Shown: piece after piece, positions 24,966 to 33,632 of the stretch
Layout of the letters: every line of letters begins with the position of its first letter
How positions within the stretch are numbered: the stretch's first letter is position 1
Origin: Candidatus Nanohalarchaeota archaeon
GTDB taxonomy: Archaea; Nanohalarchaeota; Nanosalinia; Nanosalinales; JAFCCC01
Reading direction: 5' to 3'
Length of the DNA stretch: 64,000 nt
Assembly: GCA_017610385.1 (NCBI GenBank)
Contig: JAFCCC010000002.1
Location: 62,001 to 126,000 of the forward strand
Translations under genes and position numbers: made by a program
The notes under the pieces: model-generated
Databases searched by the model: none
The model's input: the letters and a program-made list of their open reading frames with translations, nothing else
What the model was told of the DNA's origin: nothing

Positions 24966-25410
24966 CAAGAGTTAATTCTAATAATTTTTCTGTGATGTGA
25001 TTTGAAAAAAGTTCTATATCATCTGATTTTGCAAGCAAGATATTCTCAGAAAGAGGTTCTTTTAACAAGTTCGCTTCTTTTAAAAGATCTTTAGAATTGC
25101 CAATAGAACAAATAAGTTTCTTTTCTGTGTTAAATTCCATTAAGATTGTTTTTAACTCCTCTTTTTTTCGTATTTTGTGTCTATAATTCACCAAAATTAT
25201 TGCGTCATAGTCTTTAACCGCAATTTCTTCAAAAGAATAATCTGGTATTATCGGAATTCTATTGACAACTGTTTCTTGTGTTTCAGCCGCTAAAGTTATA
25301 TTTACGCCACGATTTTCTATTATTCTCATAACCTGAAATAATTGAGGTTCATTGAATCCAGGAGCAATAATAAAAAGAACTGAAGCATTCTCCAAATCTA
25401 AATCTGGCAT
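24961..25410 (-). CDS. DJ-1/PfpI-like protein
   Basis: A 149-residue protein with the class I glutamine-amidotransferase-like fold: SVLFIIAPGFNEPQLFQVM at the start, a middle strand YDAIILVNYRHKI, and KKLICSIGNSKDLLKEANLL, whose Cys lies where the nucleophile elbow of DJ-1/PfpI proteins is found. Relatives act as chaperone, glyoxalase or peptidase. The usual acidic partner (GFNEP) is present. It ends within a tandem-repeat unit. Confidence 0.75.
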   Translation of the reverse strand: MPDLDLENASVLFIIAPGFNEPQLFQVMRIIENRGVNITLAAETQETVVNRIPIIPDYSFEEIAVKDYDAIILVNYRHKIRKKEELKTILMEFNTEKKLICSIGNSKDLLKEANLLKEPLSENILLAKSDDIELFSNHITEKLLELTLD

Positions 25411-25526
25411 GTTAGTATTAAGAAGTTAAAGCGTTATATTTTTGAGTATATTTCTAAGGCGTATTATGTGTTTTTTGTGGTGTGGATGAGCATAACAATT
25501 TTAAGTATGTGCCCTATTTTTAGATT

Positions 25527-27254
25527 ATGAAACATTTAGCAGTTATTGATCCAAAGAAATGTAACCCAAATAAATGTCATCACGAGTGTATGAAGGCTTG
25601 TCCTATTAACAGACAAGACAAACAATGCATTCACCTAAATGAAAAAGGAGATTTGGCGAGAATTGATGAAGATTTATGTATTGGTTGCAAATTATGTATT
25701 AAAGCATGTCCTTTTGGAGCGATTCATATTGTTAATCTTGCTGAAGAAAAAGGCCAATTAGTTCATCAATTTGGAAAAAACACTTTTAGATTGTATAATC
25801 TGCCGGCACCAAAAGAAGGGTTTGTTGTGGGCTTGCTTGGACAGAACAGTGTCGGAAAGACAACTGCTTTAAGAATTTTATTTGGAGATATTAAACTAAA
25901 TCTAGGGGATTTTGAAAATGTTCCGAAGTTAAAAGAAGTTATTTCTAAATTTAGAGGAACTGAACTTCAGAATTTTTTTGAAAAATTTGAAAATAAAGAA
26001 ATTAAGGTTGCATACAAATCCCAACAAGTTGATAAAATTCCTATGTTGTTCAAAGGAAAGGTTTCTGACTTCTTGAAAAATAAAAGAAAAGAAGTTGAAG
26101 AAATTTGGAATCGTAAACTAAAGGAGTTAAGTGGGGGGGAACTGCAGAAAATAGCAATTTTTGCTACAATAGAAAGGGATGCTGATCTTTATCTTTTTGA
26201 CGAACCCTCGTCTTATTTAGATGTTAAACAAAGATTAGAATTAGCTAAGGACATTAGAAAATTAGCTGAAACTAAAAAGGTTGTAGTTGTTGAACATGAT
26301 TTGGCAACTCTTGATTTTCTTTCAGATATAATTTATATTTTCTATGGAGATGCAGGAGTTTTTGGGGTTGTGTCTCAAAATAAATCAGTTCGAGATGGCA
26401 TTAATCAATTTTTAGATGGATTTTTGATCCAAGAAAACATTAAAATAAGACCAGAAGAGATCAGCTTTCTGGTTAGACGAAATAAATTTGCTCTAGAAGA
26501 AAGTATTTTGGAGTTTCCAGAAATATATCATAAATTTAAAAACTTTGATTTAAAAATTGAAAAAGGTGAGATTCTAAAAGGAGAGGTATTAGGCATTTTT
26601 GGGGAAAACGCCTTGGGAAAAACTACATTTGCGAGAATTTTAGCTGGCGAATTAAAACCAAAGAAGGGTTCTTTTAATAAAATCAGAATTTCACATAAAC
26701 CACAATACCTAAGTTCTGATTTCAAGGGAACTGTAAGAGAAGTATTAAGCTTGAAAAATGATATTTATTCTACTGAATTTAGAACAAAATTCATTCAACC
26801 ATATGATTTAGAGAAATTAATGGAGAAAAAAGTAGATGAACTAAGTGGGGGGGAATTGCAGAAAATAGCAATTGTTTTGTGTTTGGCGCAAAAAGCTGAT
26901 GTTTATCTTTTGGATGAGCCTTCTGCATATTTGGATGTTGAAACTCGAATAAAACTAGCCAAAGATTTGAGAACTTTTGTTGAGAAAAATAATACGTCAG
27001 TTCTAATTATTGACCATGATTTATTGCTTTTAGATTATGTTTGCGACCGAACTATTGTTTTTGAAGGAATTCCAGGAATAAGCGGACATGCAAGAAGTCC
27101 GGTTCCATTGAGAGAAGGCATAAATGAATTTTTAAAAAATCTAAATATCACCTTTAGAGTAGATCCAAGAACTGGCCGACCAAGAGCAAACAAAATTGGA
27201 TCCCAGAAAGACAAGGAACAAAAGAAGAAGAAGGATTTTTACTGCGCCGCCTAA
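25527..27254 (+). CDS. rli: ABCE1/RLI ribosome-recycling ATPase
   Basis: A 575-residue protein with the full ABCE1 layout. Two [4Fe-4S] motifs open it (CNPNKCHHECMKACP and CIGCKLCIKACPFGAI). NBD1 has Walker A LGQNSVGKTTALRI, signature LSGGELQK and Walker B DLYLFDEPSSYLD. NBD2 has GENALGKTTFARIL, a second LSGGELQK and VYLLDEPSAYLD, then the hinge-like VDPRTGRPRANK. With Pelota/aRF1 it splits terminated 70S ribosomes. Its stop is 1 nt from the stop of the convergent ThyX-like gene. Confidence 0.96.
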   Translation: MKHLAVIDPKKCNPNKCHHECMKACPINRQDKQCIHLNEKGDLARIDEDLCIGCKLCIKACPFGAIHIVNLAEEKGQLVHQFGKNTFRLYNLPAPKEGFVVGLLGQNSVGKTTALRILFGDIKLNLGDFENVPKLKEVISKFRGTELQNFFEKFENKEIKVAYKSQQVDKIPMLFKGKVSDFLKNKRKEVEEIWNRKLKELSGGELQKIAIFATIERDADLYLFDEPSSYLDVKQRLELAKDIRKLAETKKVVVVEHDLATLDFLSDIIYIFYGDAGVFGVVSQNKSVRDGINQFLDGFLIQENIKIRPEEISFLVRRNKFALEESILEFPEIYHKFKNFDLKIEKGEILKGEVLGIFGENALGKTTFARILAGELKPKKGSFNKIRISHKPQYLSSDFKGTVREVLSLKNDIYSTEFRTKFIQPYDLEKLMEKKVDELSGGELQKIAIVLCLAQKADVYLLDEPSAYLDVETRIKLAKDLRTFVEKNNTSVLIIDHDLLLLDYVCDRTIVFEGIPGISGHARSPVPLREGINEFLKNLNITFRVDPRTGRPRANKIGSQKDKEQKKKKDFYCAA

Positions 27255-27255
27255 A

Positions 27256-28605
27256 TTACTCAGCCATTAACTGATCTAGGCTTTCTTTAAAAGAGGGATT
27301 TTTTAGTGAAATGTCTTGTGCAATAGCTCGCGCAATGTCTCTAATTTCCCATTGTGCGGCTGGTTTTAATCTATCACCCATAAATCCAGAAACAATATTC
27401 CATGCATTTAATTTTATCAAACTGCAGATTTCTGTTGCATGTGGTATAACGCCTATTGCTTCGCTTTTTGGGATTCCCGAACCCACCATTGCTTCATAAA
27501 GATCAAAAGATCTATTACACGTATCCTGAAATGCAGTAAAATATGAAGAGTTTCTTATTGTTTCTGGGACTACAATTTCACCTCTTTGAGCCGCTGAATA
27601 AATTGATTCATAAATCTGAGGAATAGTATCATGCCGTTCCAATTGATGTAGTGCATTTAAAGACATTTTTGCTACATAACCGGTTATATTCCCTACAGAA
27701 TTTGATAAACTTAACATAGCCTTTTTTGCTAAATCTTTACCTCTTGCAAATTCGATCATTTCAGAAGTTAAAGGAATACTGACTAAAATGGGTTTAGAAA
27801 GCGAAAGATTACTTAAATATTTGCTTAATTTATCATCTTCGGAAATAAATATATGCGCCATTCCTGGGAATTTTCCTTGCGCAATAAATGCTTCAACATT
27901 TTTGGGAGCATATAACGTTTCATATCTTTTTTCTAATTGCGTAAACGTTAGTTTTAAAGTTCGGGTTAATAATTCAGGAATCCAAGTATTGTCTTCTGGA
28001 TCATAAGCCGCTTTTAGACCTGTAAATGATGCAAAATTTCCGTGTCCGTGAAGATATTTAGCAGCGACTAGTAAAGGATGAATAAATCTAGCGTCCTCTC
28101 GTGGAATTTGGTTTGCTGAATGTGGCTCTGTCATTTGCATATATATCCCAAACGAATCTTGGAATAATTGCAAAACTTGATCTTCAAATTCTGTGCCACT
28201 AATTGCGGCAGGCATAAAATATTCTCCTGATCGATTCTCTTCACCAGATCGTGTATATCTTAGAGAAGTTTGTAAAAATTTAGTAAAATCATCAGCACAC
28301 AAACCTAAAGTAACTAATCTTGGAGCTACGACTTCAATTCCGTGTGGTGCTTGATAAAAAACAGAAGTATGTCCTCCTTCTGCGCATGCAAAGAACAATT
28401 TTTCAAGTACGGCTTTTCTTTCTTCACTAGAAATTCCTTTTAATTCTTTTTCATAAATTTCGTAAGGACCTAATTGAGAGCGGCTATATGCTGTACGTGC
28501 TGTACCAAATGTAATCTCTTCAACACCATAGTCGGGATTCTCTTGGTTTTGAGCGCCCCATCGTAAATTTGCTTCTGGTTCCCGAATTATAATTTCTCTT
28601 CCCAC
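27256..28605 (-). CDS. ThyX-like (FAD-dependent thymidylate synthase family), double-length
   Basis: A 449-residue protein about twice the usual ThyX length. Both halves show ThyX-like elements: FLQTSLRYTRSGEENRSGEY in the first, and ALHQLERHDTIPQIYESIYS in the second, the latter close to the RHR-x7-S flavin/dUMP motif. Ends such as LKPAAQWEIRDIARAIAQDI correspond to the substrate-binding C-terminus. ThyX makes dTMP from dUMP with methylene-THF and FAD. The motifs are degenerate, so a different uridine-modifying reaction is possible. Confidence 0.7.
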   Translation of the reverse strand: MGREIIIREPEANLRWGAQNQENPDYGVEEITFGTARTAYSRSQLGPYEIYEKELKGISSEERKAVLEKLFFACAEGGHTSVFYQAPHGIEVVAPRLVTLGLCADDFTKFLQTSLRYTRSGEENRSGEYFMPAAISGTEFEDQVLQLFQDSFGIYMQMTEPHSANQIPREDARFIHPLLVAAKYLHGHGNFASFTGLKAAYDPEDNTWIPELLTRTLKLTFTQLEKRYETLYAPKNVEAFIAQGKFPGMAHIFISEDDKLSKYLSNLSLSKPILVSIPLTSEMIEFARGKDLAKKAMLSLSNSVGNITGYVAKMSLNALHQLERHDTIPQIYESIYSAAQRGEIVVPETIRNSSYFTAFQDTCNRSFDLYEAMVGSGIPKSEAIGVIPHATEICSLIKLNAWNIVSGFMGDRLKPAAQWEIRDIARAIAQDISLKNPSFKESLDQLMAE

Positions 28606-28784
28606 AACTCAAAATATTAGAATTTTGAATTAAAATAGCTTTGTAATGTGAACGTAATGTGCAACACATAAGGAATAGAAACTTCTAAAAAAATACAAGA
28701 TTTAGTTAAATTTGAGAAATGTTAATTTTGCTAATGTGAAATACAAATCCAAATCCATAAAAATCTTCGTGTTAAATCAAAACT

Positions 28785-29336
28785 ATGAAAGAAAATATTG
28801 TTTTTAGTAAGATAGGTGCGGAAATTGCCAGGCAACTTCGTACATTGCACCAGGTTAAAGAAGAAAGTAGATATACTACCGCAATACTTTTTCCAGACGA
28901 CGAAAGACAATTGCATGACGTAGTTCCTTATGGAACTTCTGCCCTTCAATCTTGGTTGCGTGATGGGGGAACAAAATTTCACACTGAAAAACGCGAAAAA
29001 ACAGTGATTGTGGAAGATTATGAACGTACTAAACAAAACAGAGATGCACTTAATGCGTTCTGTTACCAGCACACACCCCAAAGCGTCATGTTTTTTAGAC
29101 AAATCTATGAGGCATTTGAACAAGAAACACCTTTGCCAGAATTCATATATAAAACCGTAAAAGACACTGTTGGGGTGCTCGAACACCTCGCATCAAATGA
29201 AATTCCTGAAGCATATACTCTTTTAGAACAATATGCAATACCAGACAGCGACAGAGCAGATCCACTAAATCAGCTTTCTTTAGAGATTTCTTATGCATTG
29301 GACAGACTTACTGAACTCAGTTCTACTAATCAATAA
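28785..29336 (+). CDS. Hypothetical soluble protein
   Basis: A 183-residue, mostly helical cytosolic protein. Segments such as IGAEIARQLRTLHQVKEE, LQSWLRDGGTKFHTEKREKT and DTVGVLEHLASNEIPEAYTL show normal protein composition but no known motif. It starts about 30 nt after an AT-rich box and stands alone between divergent and convergent neighbours. A long open frame on the opposite strand is judged a shadow. Confidence 0.6.
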   Translation: MKENIVFSKIGAEIARQLRTLHQVKEESRYTTAILFPDDERQLHDVVPYGTSALQSWLRDGGTKFHTEKREKTVIVEDYERTKQNRDALNAFCYQHTPQSVMFFRQIYEAFEQETPLPEFIYKTVKDTVGVLEHLASNEIPEAYTLLEQYAIPDSDRADPLNQLSLEISYALDRLTELSSTNQ

Positions 29337-29394
29337 ATTTAAATGCGGCATAATTTAAATATGATGCAGAAGTTCATAGGAGGGCAGTATAAGC

Positions 29395-29658
29395 CTAATA
29401 GATTGATTCTCCGCATGAAACGCCTTCTATACCACTTAAAGAACTTTTCATCTTCTTTAATTTAGTCCTAATCCGGTCAATATCTAAATCCATACCACGA
29501 AGATCCATTTTAGTCTCTTCAACACCTCTAAAGTCACTTAGAATTTTAAGAGTTATCGCATCAACACCTTTGATTTTAGAGAGTTCTTTTACAAAACTTA
29601 TTGAATCTATATCTGTTGGTTTAAAAATGCCCAAAGTTAATTTGTTGATTTTTGTCAT
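29395..29658 (-). CDS. DUF211 family protein
   Basis: An 87-residue ferredoxin-like-fold protein matching archaeal DUF211: INKLTLGIFKPTDIDSISFV, IKGVDAITLKILSDFRGVEE, MDLDIDRIRTKLKKM and SLSGIEGVSCGE. Structures of relatives show ring-forming small proteins with ACT-like topology; function is unknown. It converges with the preceding unknown gene. Confidence 0.75.
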   Translation of the reverse strand: MTKINKLTLGIFKPTDIDSISFVKELSKIKGVDAITLKILSDFRGVEETKMDLRGMDLDIDRIRTKLKKMKSSLSGIEGVSCGESIY

Positions 29659-29752
29659 AAAGTATTATTTGCTTTGTGGTTTTATAAAATTTAGTTAGAA
29701 CAACACAATCATTTTTATATCTTTTTACTACTATAATAAGACAAGCGATTTT

Positions 29753-30472
29753 ATGTCAAATTCACCATATTCTATAGCTATGAAAAATGGAAGAGTAAGT
29801 TATTGGGCTACTGGAATAACAAATGACGGATTTCCGCGGGGCGGAACTCTTGAGGTAAAACACATAAATCATGGTAATTCTTTTGCAGTGGTCTTTGGGT
29901 GTTATGATTCTGAAAAAGACGTATCAGTTTATTGTACACCAGACACTCAAGAAATTAGAATAACTGGTTCTTGCGCACCAGAAGCAATAAAAGCTATTTT
30001 AGGCGCTACAAGAGACTTAGATCAACTATCTATAAGAAAATCAAATCATAATTCGGGAAACAGAACCATAATCCCCCTAGAATTGTGGAAAATAATAGAT
30101 CAAATAGAAGATCCAAAATTGACACCATATTTTCCTAGACGTGAAATAACTTGTTTTCCATATGCAGAAGATCATGATAGTGGAAAAGATCTGGGTTTCC
30201 TTAAGTTAGTAGCAAAAGAACTTGATGTTTTAGATGATGCAGCAAAAGAGGGTTTTGGAATTATTGGTAGAGATTCTAGAGTAAAAAAAGTACGTGGTTT
30301 TGATATTGCACGGACGGTAGCCAAAGGACTTAAATTATTCTTGTCTTCTGACGGACGAGATGAATTTCATGGGATCCGTTGTTATTCAGATAGTGGTGAT
30401 GGCGTTATTGAACTAGATGCGCCTGCACAAGAAAGACTTCAACAATTTTTAGAAAGCGAATATTTTCTTTAG
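29753..30472 (+). CDS. Hypothetical soluble protein
   Basis: A 239-residue cytosolic protein. The N-terminal 75 residues look beta-rich (GGTLEVKHINHGNSFAVVFG) and the rest mixed (LGFLKLVAKELDVLDDAAKE). An ATTTTTATATC box lies about 40 nt before the ATG. No motif is recognised. It stands between DUF211 and the coiled-coil trio without overlap. Confidence 0.6.
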   Translation: MSNSPYSIAMKNGRVSYWATGITNDGFPRGGTLEVKHINHGNSFAVVFGCYDSEKDVSVYCTPDTQEIRITGSCAPEAIKAILGATRDLDQLSIRKSNHNSGNRTIIPLELWKIIDQIEDPKLTPYFPRREITCFPYAEDHDSGKDLGFLKLVAKELDVLDDAAKEGFGIIGRDSRVKKVRGFDIARTVAKGLKLFLSSDGRDEFHGIRCYSDSGDGVIELDAPAQERLQQFLESEYFL

Positions 30473-30550
30473 AAAGTGCGTATTTATTTGATTAAAAAGC
30501 GAGAATCCAATTTAAATCAGAAGAAATATATTTTAATCATAAAACTTCGC

Positions 30551-31069
30551 CTATAAGAATCGTCGCTCAGAACTCGGAGATGAAGAAAAATCAGGTGAAA
30601 ATGGATTTATTCGTTCTGGTTCTTTTTCAGGCGGCGCTTTAAAAGAATTATCAGTGGAAACCTCTGCTGAATTCTTATTAGATTCTTTCATTTCTCTTAA
30701 TAAACTAATCATTTCTATATTTTGGTCTCGGATTTCCTTTAGAATTTCAACAATAGGATCATTTAATTTTGATTTTGGTGGTTCTGGTTTTGGTTGTATG
30801 GGTCTTTCAAATAAGGGTTTTTCAGAATCAGACAAATCTCTTATTTCTGGTTCAGGCTCTTTTTCCTTCTTAATCGGAGATTGTTGTGAACTGTATTTTT
30901 GTGCCTGTTGTTTAAGAAAATCAAGAGAAGTCGACGTTTTTGGTTCAATGTTTTCTGGGTTCTTTTTTTTATCTAACAAAGGATTTATTTTAGGATCCAT
31001 TTTAGGAATCACAGAATTATTCTCATGTTCTTTTCTAATTTCGTCTTTAATTGTGTCAAAAAATGTCAT
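30551..31069 (-). CDS. Coiled-coil/low-complexity protein, third of a paralogous trio
   Basis: About 172 residues from ATG 31069, which follows TTGGTGAAT. Most of the chain is Pro/Ser/Lys/Glu-rich and likely disordered. One short helix, VEILKEIRDQNIEMISLLRE, matches a helix in each of the two upstream genes. The protein ends SSERRFL, echoing EERRLW in the middle gene. It is the last gene of a tightly packed operon (2-nt gap). It is cytosolic with no enzymatic motif; an adaptor or scaffold role is a guess. Confidence 0.65.
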   Translation of the reverse strand: MTFFDTIKDEIRKEHENNSVIPKMDPKINPLLDKKKNPENIEPKTSTSLDFLKQQAQKYSSQQSPIKKEKEPEPEIRDLSDSEKPLFERPIQPKPEPPKSKLNDPIVEILKEIRDQNIEMISLLREMKESNKNSAEVSTDNSFKAPPEKEPERINPFSPDFSSSPSSERRFL

Positions 31070-31071
31070 AT

Positions 31072-31419
31072 TCACCAAAGTCTCCTTTCTTCAAAAGGTT
31101 TATCATAATACTGTGAACTTGATTTAGATTCCACTGAAGATGAAATCGGATTTTGTTTTTCTAAATCTCTCTTTTTTACTATTTCTTCAAGTAATCTTAT
31201 AATTCTTTCGTTTTGATCTAACATTCGATCAATTTTCGAAATTATAGAATATTGAGATTCAGAAGAATGAGGCTCCATTCCAGGCAAATTAAATAAAGTA
31301 TTCATTTTCTCAGAAGTATCTTGAATTTCAACTTCTTCGTTTGTATCTGAATCACTATAATGTTGAACTCCAGTAGGTTTAAGTTCAATCTCTGTTGGCT
31401 CTTGCTTTTTTCTAAACAT
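31072..31419 (-). CDS. Coiled-coil protein, second of a paralogous trio
   Basis: A 115-residue acidic, low-complexity protein. The shared helix is SKIDRMLDQNERIIRLLEEI, followed by a Ser-rich tail that ends EERRLW. Its ATG comes 1 nt after the stop of the first gene and its stop lies 2 nt before the start of the third, so the three are one operon. No homologue is recognised. Confidence 0.65.
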   Translation of the reverse strand: MFRKKQEPTEIELKPTGVQHYSDSDTNEEVEIQDTSEKMNTLFNLPGMEPHSSESQYSIISKIDRMLDQNERIIRLLEEIVKKRDLEKQNPISSSVESKSSSQYYDKPFEERRLW

Positions 31420-31420
31420 A

Positions 31421-31855
31421 CTATCGCCTCATTTTGTAATTTAAATTCATATTAATTTCTCTTAAAAGTTCGATTATTGTTTGATTTTGGGTTGTCATTA
31501 CATCTAGTTTAGCTGTTAAACGATCATTTTGTGAAACTTCAGGGGTTGTTGATCTCTCATATAATGATCTTGTCCTTTCACGATATTGCGGGTTTTCTTT
31601 TGCATATGAACTAAGTGCAGAAGGGGTGGATTGCATAGTCGACCTGCTTTGTAATATCTGAGAAGCATTCTTTTGCTCTCTTTGTGGTGAATTTTGAATA
31701 GTATTTGAATAATTTCTTTCTGGATATTTCAGAGTTTCTGAACTTGGTTGATTTATCTGGGATTTTTGTGAAAGATAATTTGACGAGGAATATTTTTGAG
31801 TGGTTTTTGTATTTTCTCCTTTCAAGAATTTTTTAAATTTACTAAAAAGCCCCAT
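31421..31855 (-). CDS. Coiled-coil protein, first of a paralogous trio
   Basis: About 144 residues from ATG 31855. An amphipathic basic N-terminus (MGLFSKFKKFLKGE) may contact membrane or another protein. A long Ser/Gln/Asn-rich middle follows, and then the shared helix KLDVMTTQNQTIIELLREIN near the end. The gene diverges from the large unknown gene at 32010, and a TATTTATAATAAAT box in the shared intergenic region is the likely promoter. Function unknown. Confidence 0.65.
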   Translation of the reverse strand: MGLFSKFKKFLKGENTKTTQKYSSSNYLSQKSQINQPSSETLKYPERNYSNTIQNSPQREQKNASQILQSRSTMQSTPSALSSYAKENPQYRERTRSLYERSTTPEVSQNDRLTAKLDVMTTQNQTIIELLREINMNLNYKMRR

Positions 31856-31939
31856 CACCACAACCTCTTATTTACTATAAACACAATATTTATTATAAAT
31901 ACCGTTTGTTATAAATACAAATAGTATATTGCTCCTATA

Positions 31940-32007
31940 GTATTTATGTAATGTGGCTATTGAAGTGAGAAATGTATTTATATAATATAGCTATTGAGGT
32001 GAGAAAT
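31940..32007 (+). promoter_or_regulatory. Tandemly duplicated 34-bp promoter/ribosome-binding unit
   Basis: Two adjacent 34-bp copies (31940-31973 and 31974-32007) differ at only four positions, all A/G changes. Each holds a TATTTATRTAAT box and a GARGTGAG Shine-Dalgarno. Transcription from the first box would start near 31975, giving a leader with the second GAGGTGAG placed 7-14 nt before the GTG start. Transcription from the second box would start almost at the GTG, leaderless. Confidence 0.7.
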
Positions 32008-32009
32008 TA

Positions 32010-33539
32010 GTGAAGGATTATTGTATGCATGGCTGTTATCCGGTTGATAGTACTTTTTTTGAAGGTTCTGGAATTGATGCTGAAAAATTTATTAAAAGCC
32101 TAAAGCTGGCTGAAGACATAAATAAAAAAGTTCTTGAAACCCTAAAGGAGCTTAAAATAACGCATATAGACGGTCTGTATTCTTATCGTGTTCTTATTAC
32201 TTTATTATCAGATGTGGTTGGCTCAGATGTTGGTGAAAGGATTTTAGATGAAATGGGAAGCACATTACACTATAAATCTGGCCTAGGAGAACCATATGTT
32301 GCAAAAGGAGATAGAACATTAGTTATTGGTGCTAAAAAACAAGGTAAGCCGATGGGCGCATATAGAACATTAGGTTCTCTGTTAGGTTTTCAATATGGAT
32401 ATCAAAGGCATAAAGTTAATGAATGGTTAAATGTAAGTCCAAGATCTCAATTTTACAATGAAATGATGGGTCGGAGAGGGGAGGCAGAACAACAAGTTAA
32501 TCGAGTTTTAGCAACGCTAAGTGATCTTTATCAACAGAAACACTTGTTAGAACATGATATTAGAAAATTAAATGAAAGGATTTCAAGTTTCAAAATATAT
32601 GACGAAAGTAAAGGGGAACGAGAAGAGGCGCTTAAAGCAGATTTTATTGATTTGGTGGATATTCAAACAGGAAGACATAGTTTGTTAACTATGCAGAGCG
32701 AAAATATTTTTCCAACTATTACTGCTGATTTTTATAGAATGAAAAAACCAGAGGATTTAAAAACTGGTGCTCCGATGGGAAATTTGCCTGAATCTGAAAA
32801 AGCCATGTTAAGAAAAAAATGGTATTTGTATGACAAATGGAAAAGTGAATACCAACAGGTGGTTGCTGGTAAAGTTAAGGATCTTGATATGCGATTAAAT
32901 TCAATTTTAACATCCATTAAACAGAATGAGGAAGGAATTAGACCATATGTCAGAACATTAGTAGAATTACGTGGTACATCTACGGAAGAGTTAGATCGTA
33001 TGACAGATCTTCAGATGATGCAAGGATATTCTTCAAGCTGGAGAGGTATGAAATTAGTATGCTACAAGGCCGTGCGTGAAAATCCGGGTGGAGGAGATTC
33101 TCATTATGATGTTTTGGTTGTTAATATAGATCATCTTACGCTTGCCAATACTGAACAGCCTGCAGCTCCTGGAGCTGGTGGTGCAGCATTGATTTTAAAA
33201 TTTAAAGAATATTTGGTTTGTAAACATGTTTTTGATTTAGCTTTTAAGCCACAAATTGATAATAAAAAGGGTGAAGTTGAAAAATTCATGGATTTATATA
33301 CGGGAAAATCACCATGGATAGATACAATTAAAAAATTAGAGCCACATTTAAAAACAGTTAAAGAATTTAAGAAATCTGCGAAACCCAGTAAATGGGCCTA
33401 CGCAATGGGAAAAGCAGATGGATTCTATGTTCGTTTAGAAGAATTAGATGATTTAAGAACGAAACTGGTTGGGCCACCACATATATCTCCTCTTTATCTA
33501 GATTTGAAATATGCAATAGGAATGTTTGTAACAAGCTAA
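32010..33539 (+). CDS. Large hypothetical cytosolic protein
   Basis: A 509-residue protein of unknown family. GTG is taken as the start because GAGGTGAG is ideally spaced before it. The N-terminal third includes VLITLLSDVVGSDVGERILD and a Gly-rich GAYRTLGSLLGFQYGYQRHK. The middle (about residues 150-320) is a long coiled coil with RRGEAEQQVNRVLATLSDLY. The C-terminal part is mixed alpha/beta (HYDVLVVNIDHLTLAN). No signal peptide. It is followed by two further large genes on the same strand with spacers of 93 and 63 nt, forming a probable functional set. Confidence 0.65.
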   Translation: MKDYCMHGCYPVDSTFFEGSGIDAEKFIKSLKLAEDINKKVLETLKELKITHIDGLYSYRVLITLLSDVVGSDVGERILDEMGSTLHYKSGLGEPYVAKGDRTLVIGAKKQGKPMGAYRTLGSLLGFQYGYQRHKVNEWLNVSPRSQFYNEMMGRRGEAEQQVNRVLATLSDLYQQKHLLEHDIRKLNERISSFKIYDESKGEREEALKADFIDLVDIQTGRHSLLTMQSENIFPTITADFYRMKKPEDLKTGAPMGNLPESEKAMLRKKWYLYDKWKSEYQQVVAGKVKDLDMRLNSILTSIKQNEEGIRPYVRTLVELRGTSTEELDRMTDLQMMQGYSSSWRGMKLVCYKAVRENPGGGDSHYDVLVVNIDHLTLANTEQPAAPGAGGAALILKFKEYLVCKHVFDLAFKPQIDNKKGEVEKFMDLYTGKSPWIDTIKKLEPHLKTVKEFKKSAKPSKWAYAMGKADGFYVRLEELDDLRTKLVGPPHISPLYLDLKYAIGMFVTS

Positions 33540-33632
33540 ATTGCAAATATAATGGGGGATTTTTTATGAGTTTGATTGAAATCATTTGATATTTCAGTTG
33601 CTTTTATAATTCACGGATGACAAGAATATTTT

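Noticed and set aside
28731-29186. Minus-strand frame of 151 codons
   Set aside because: Rich in Cys, Phe and His as expected for a shadow; the plus-strand protein has normal composition.
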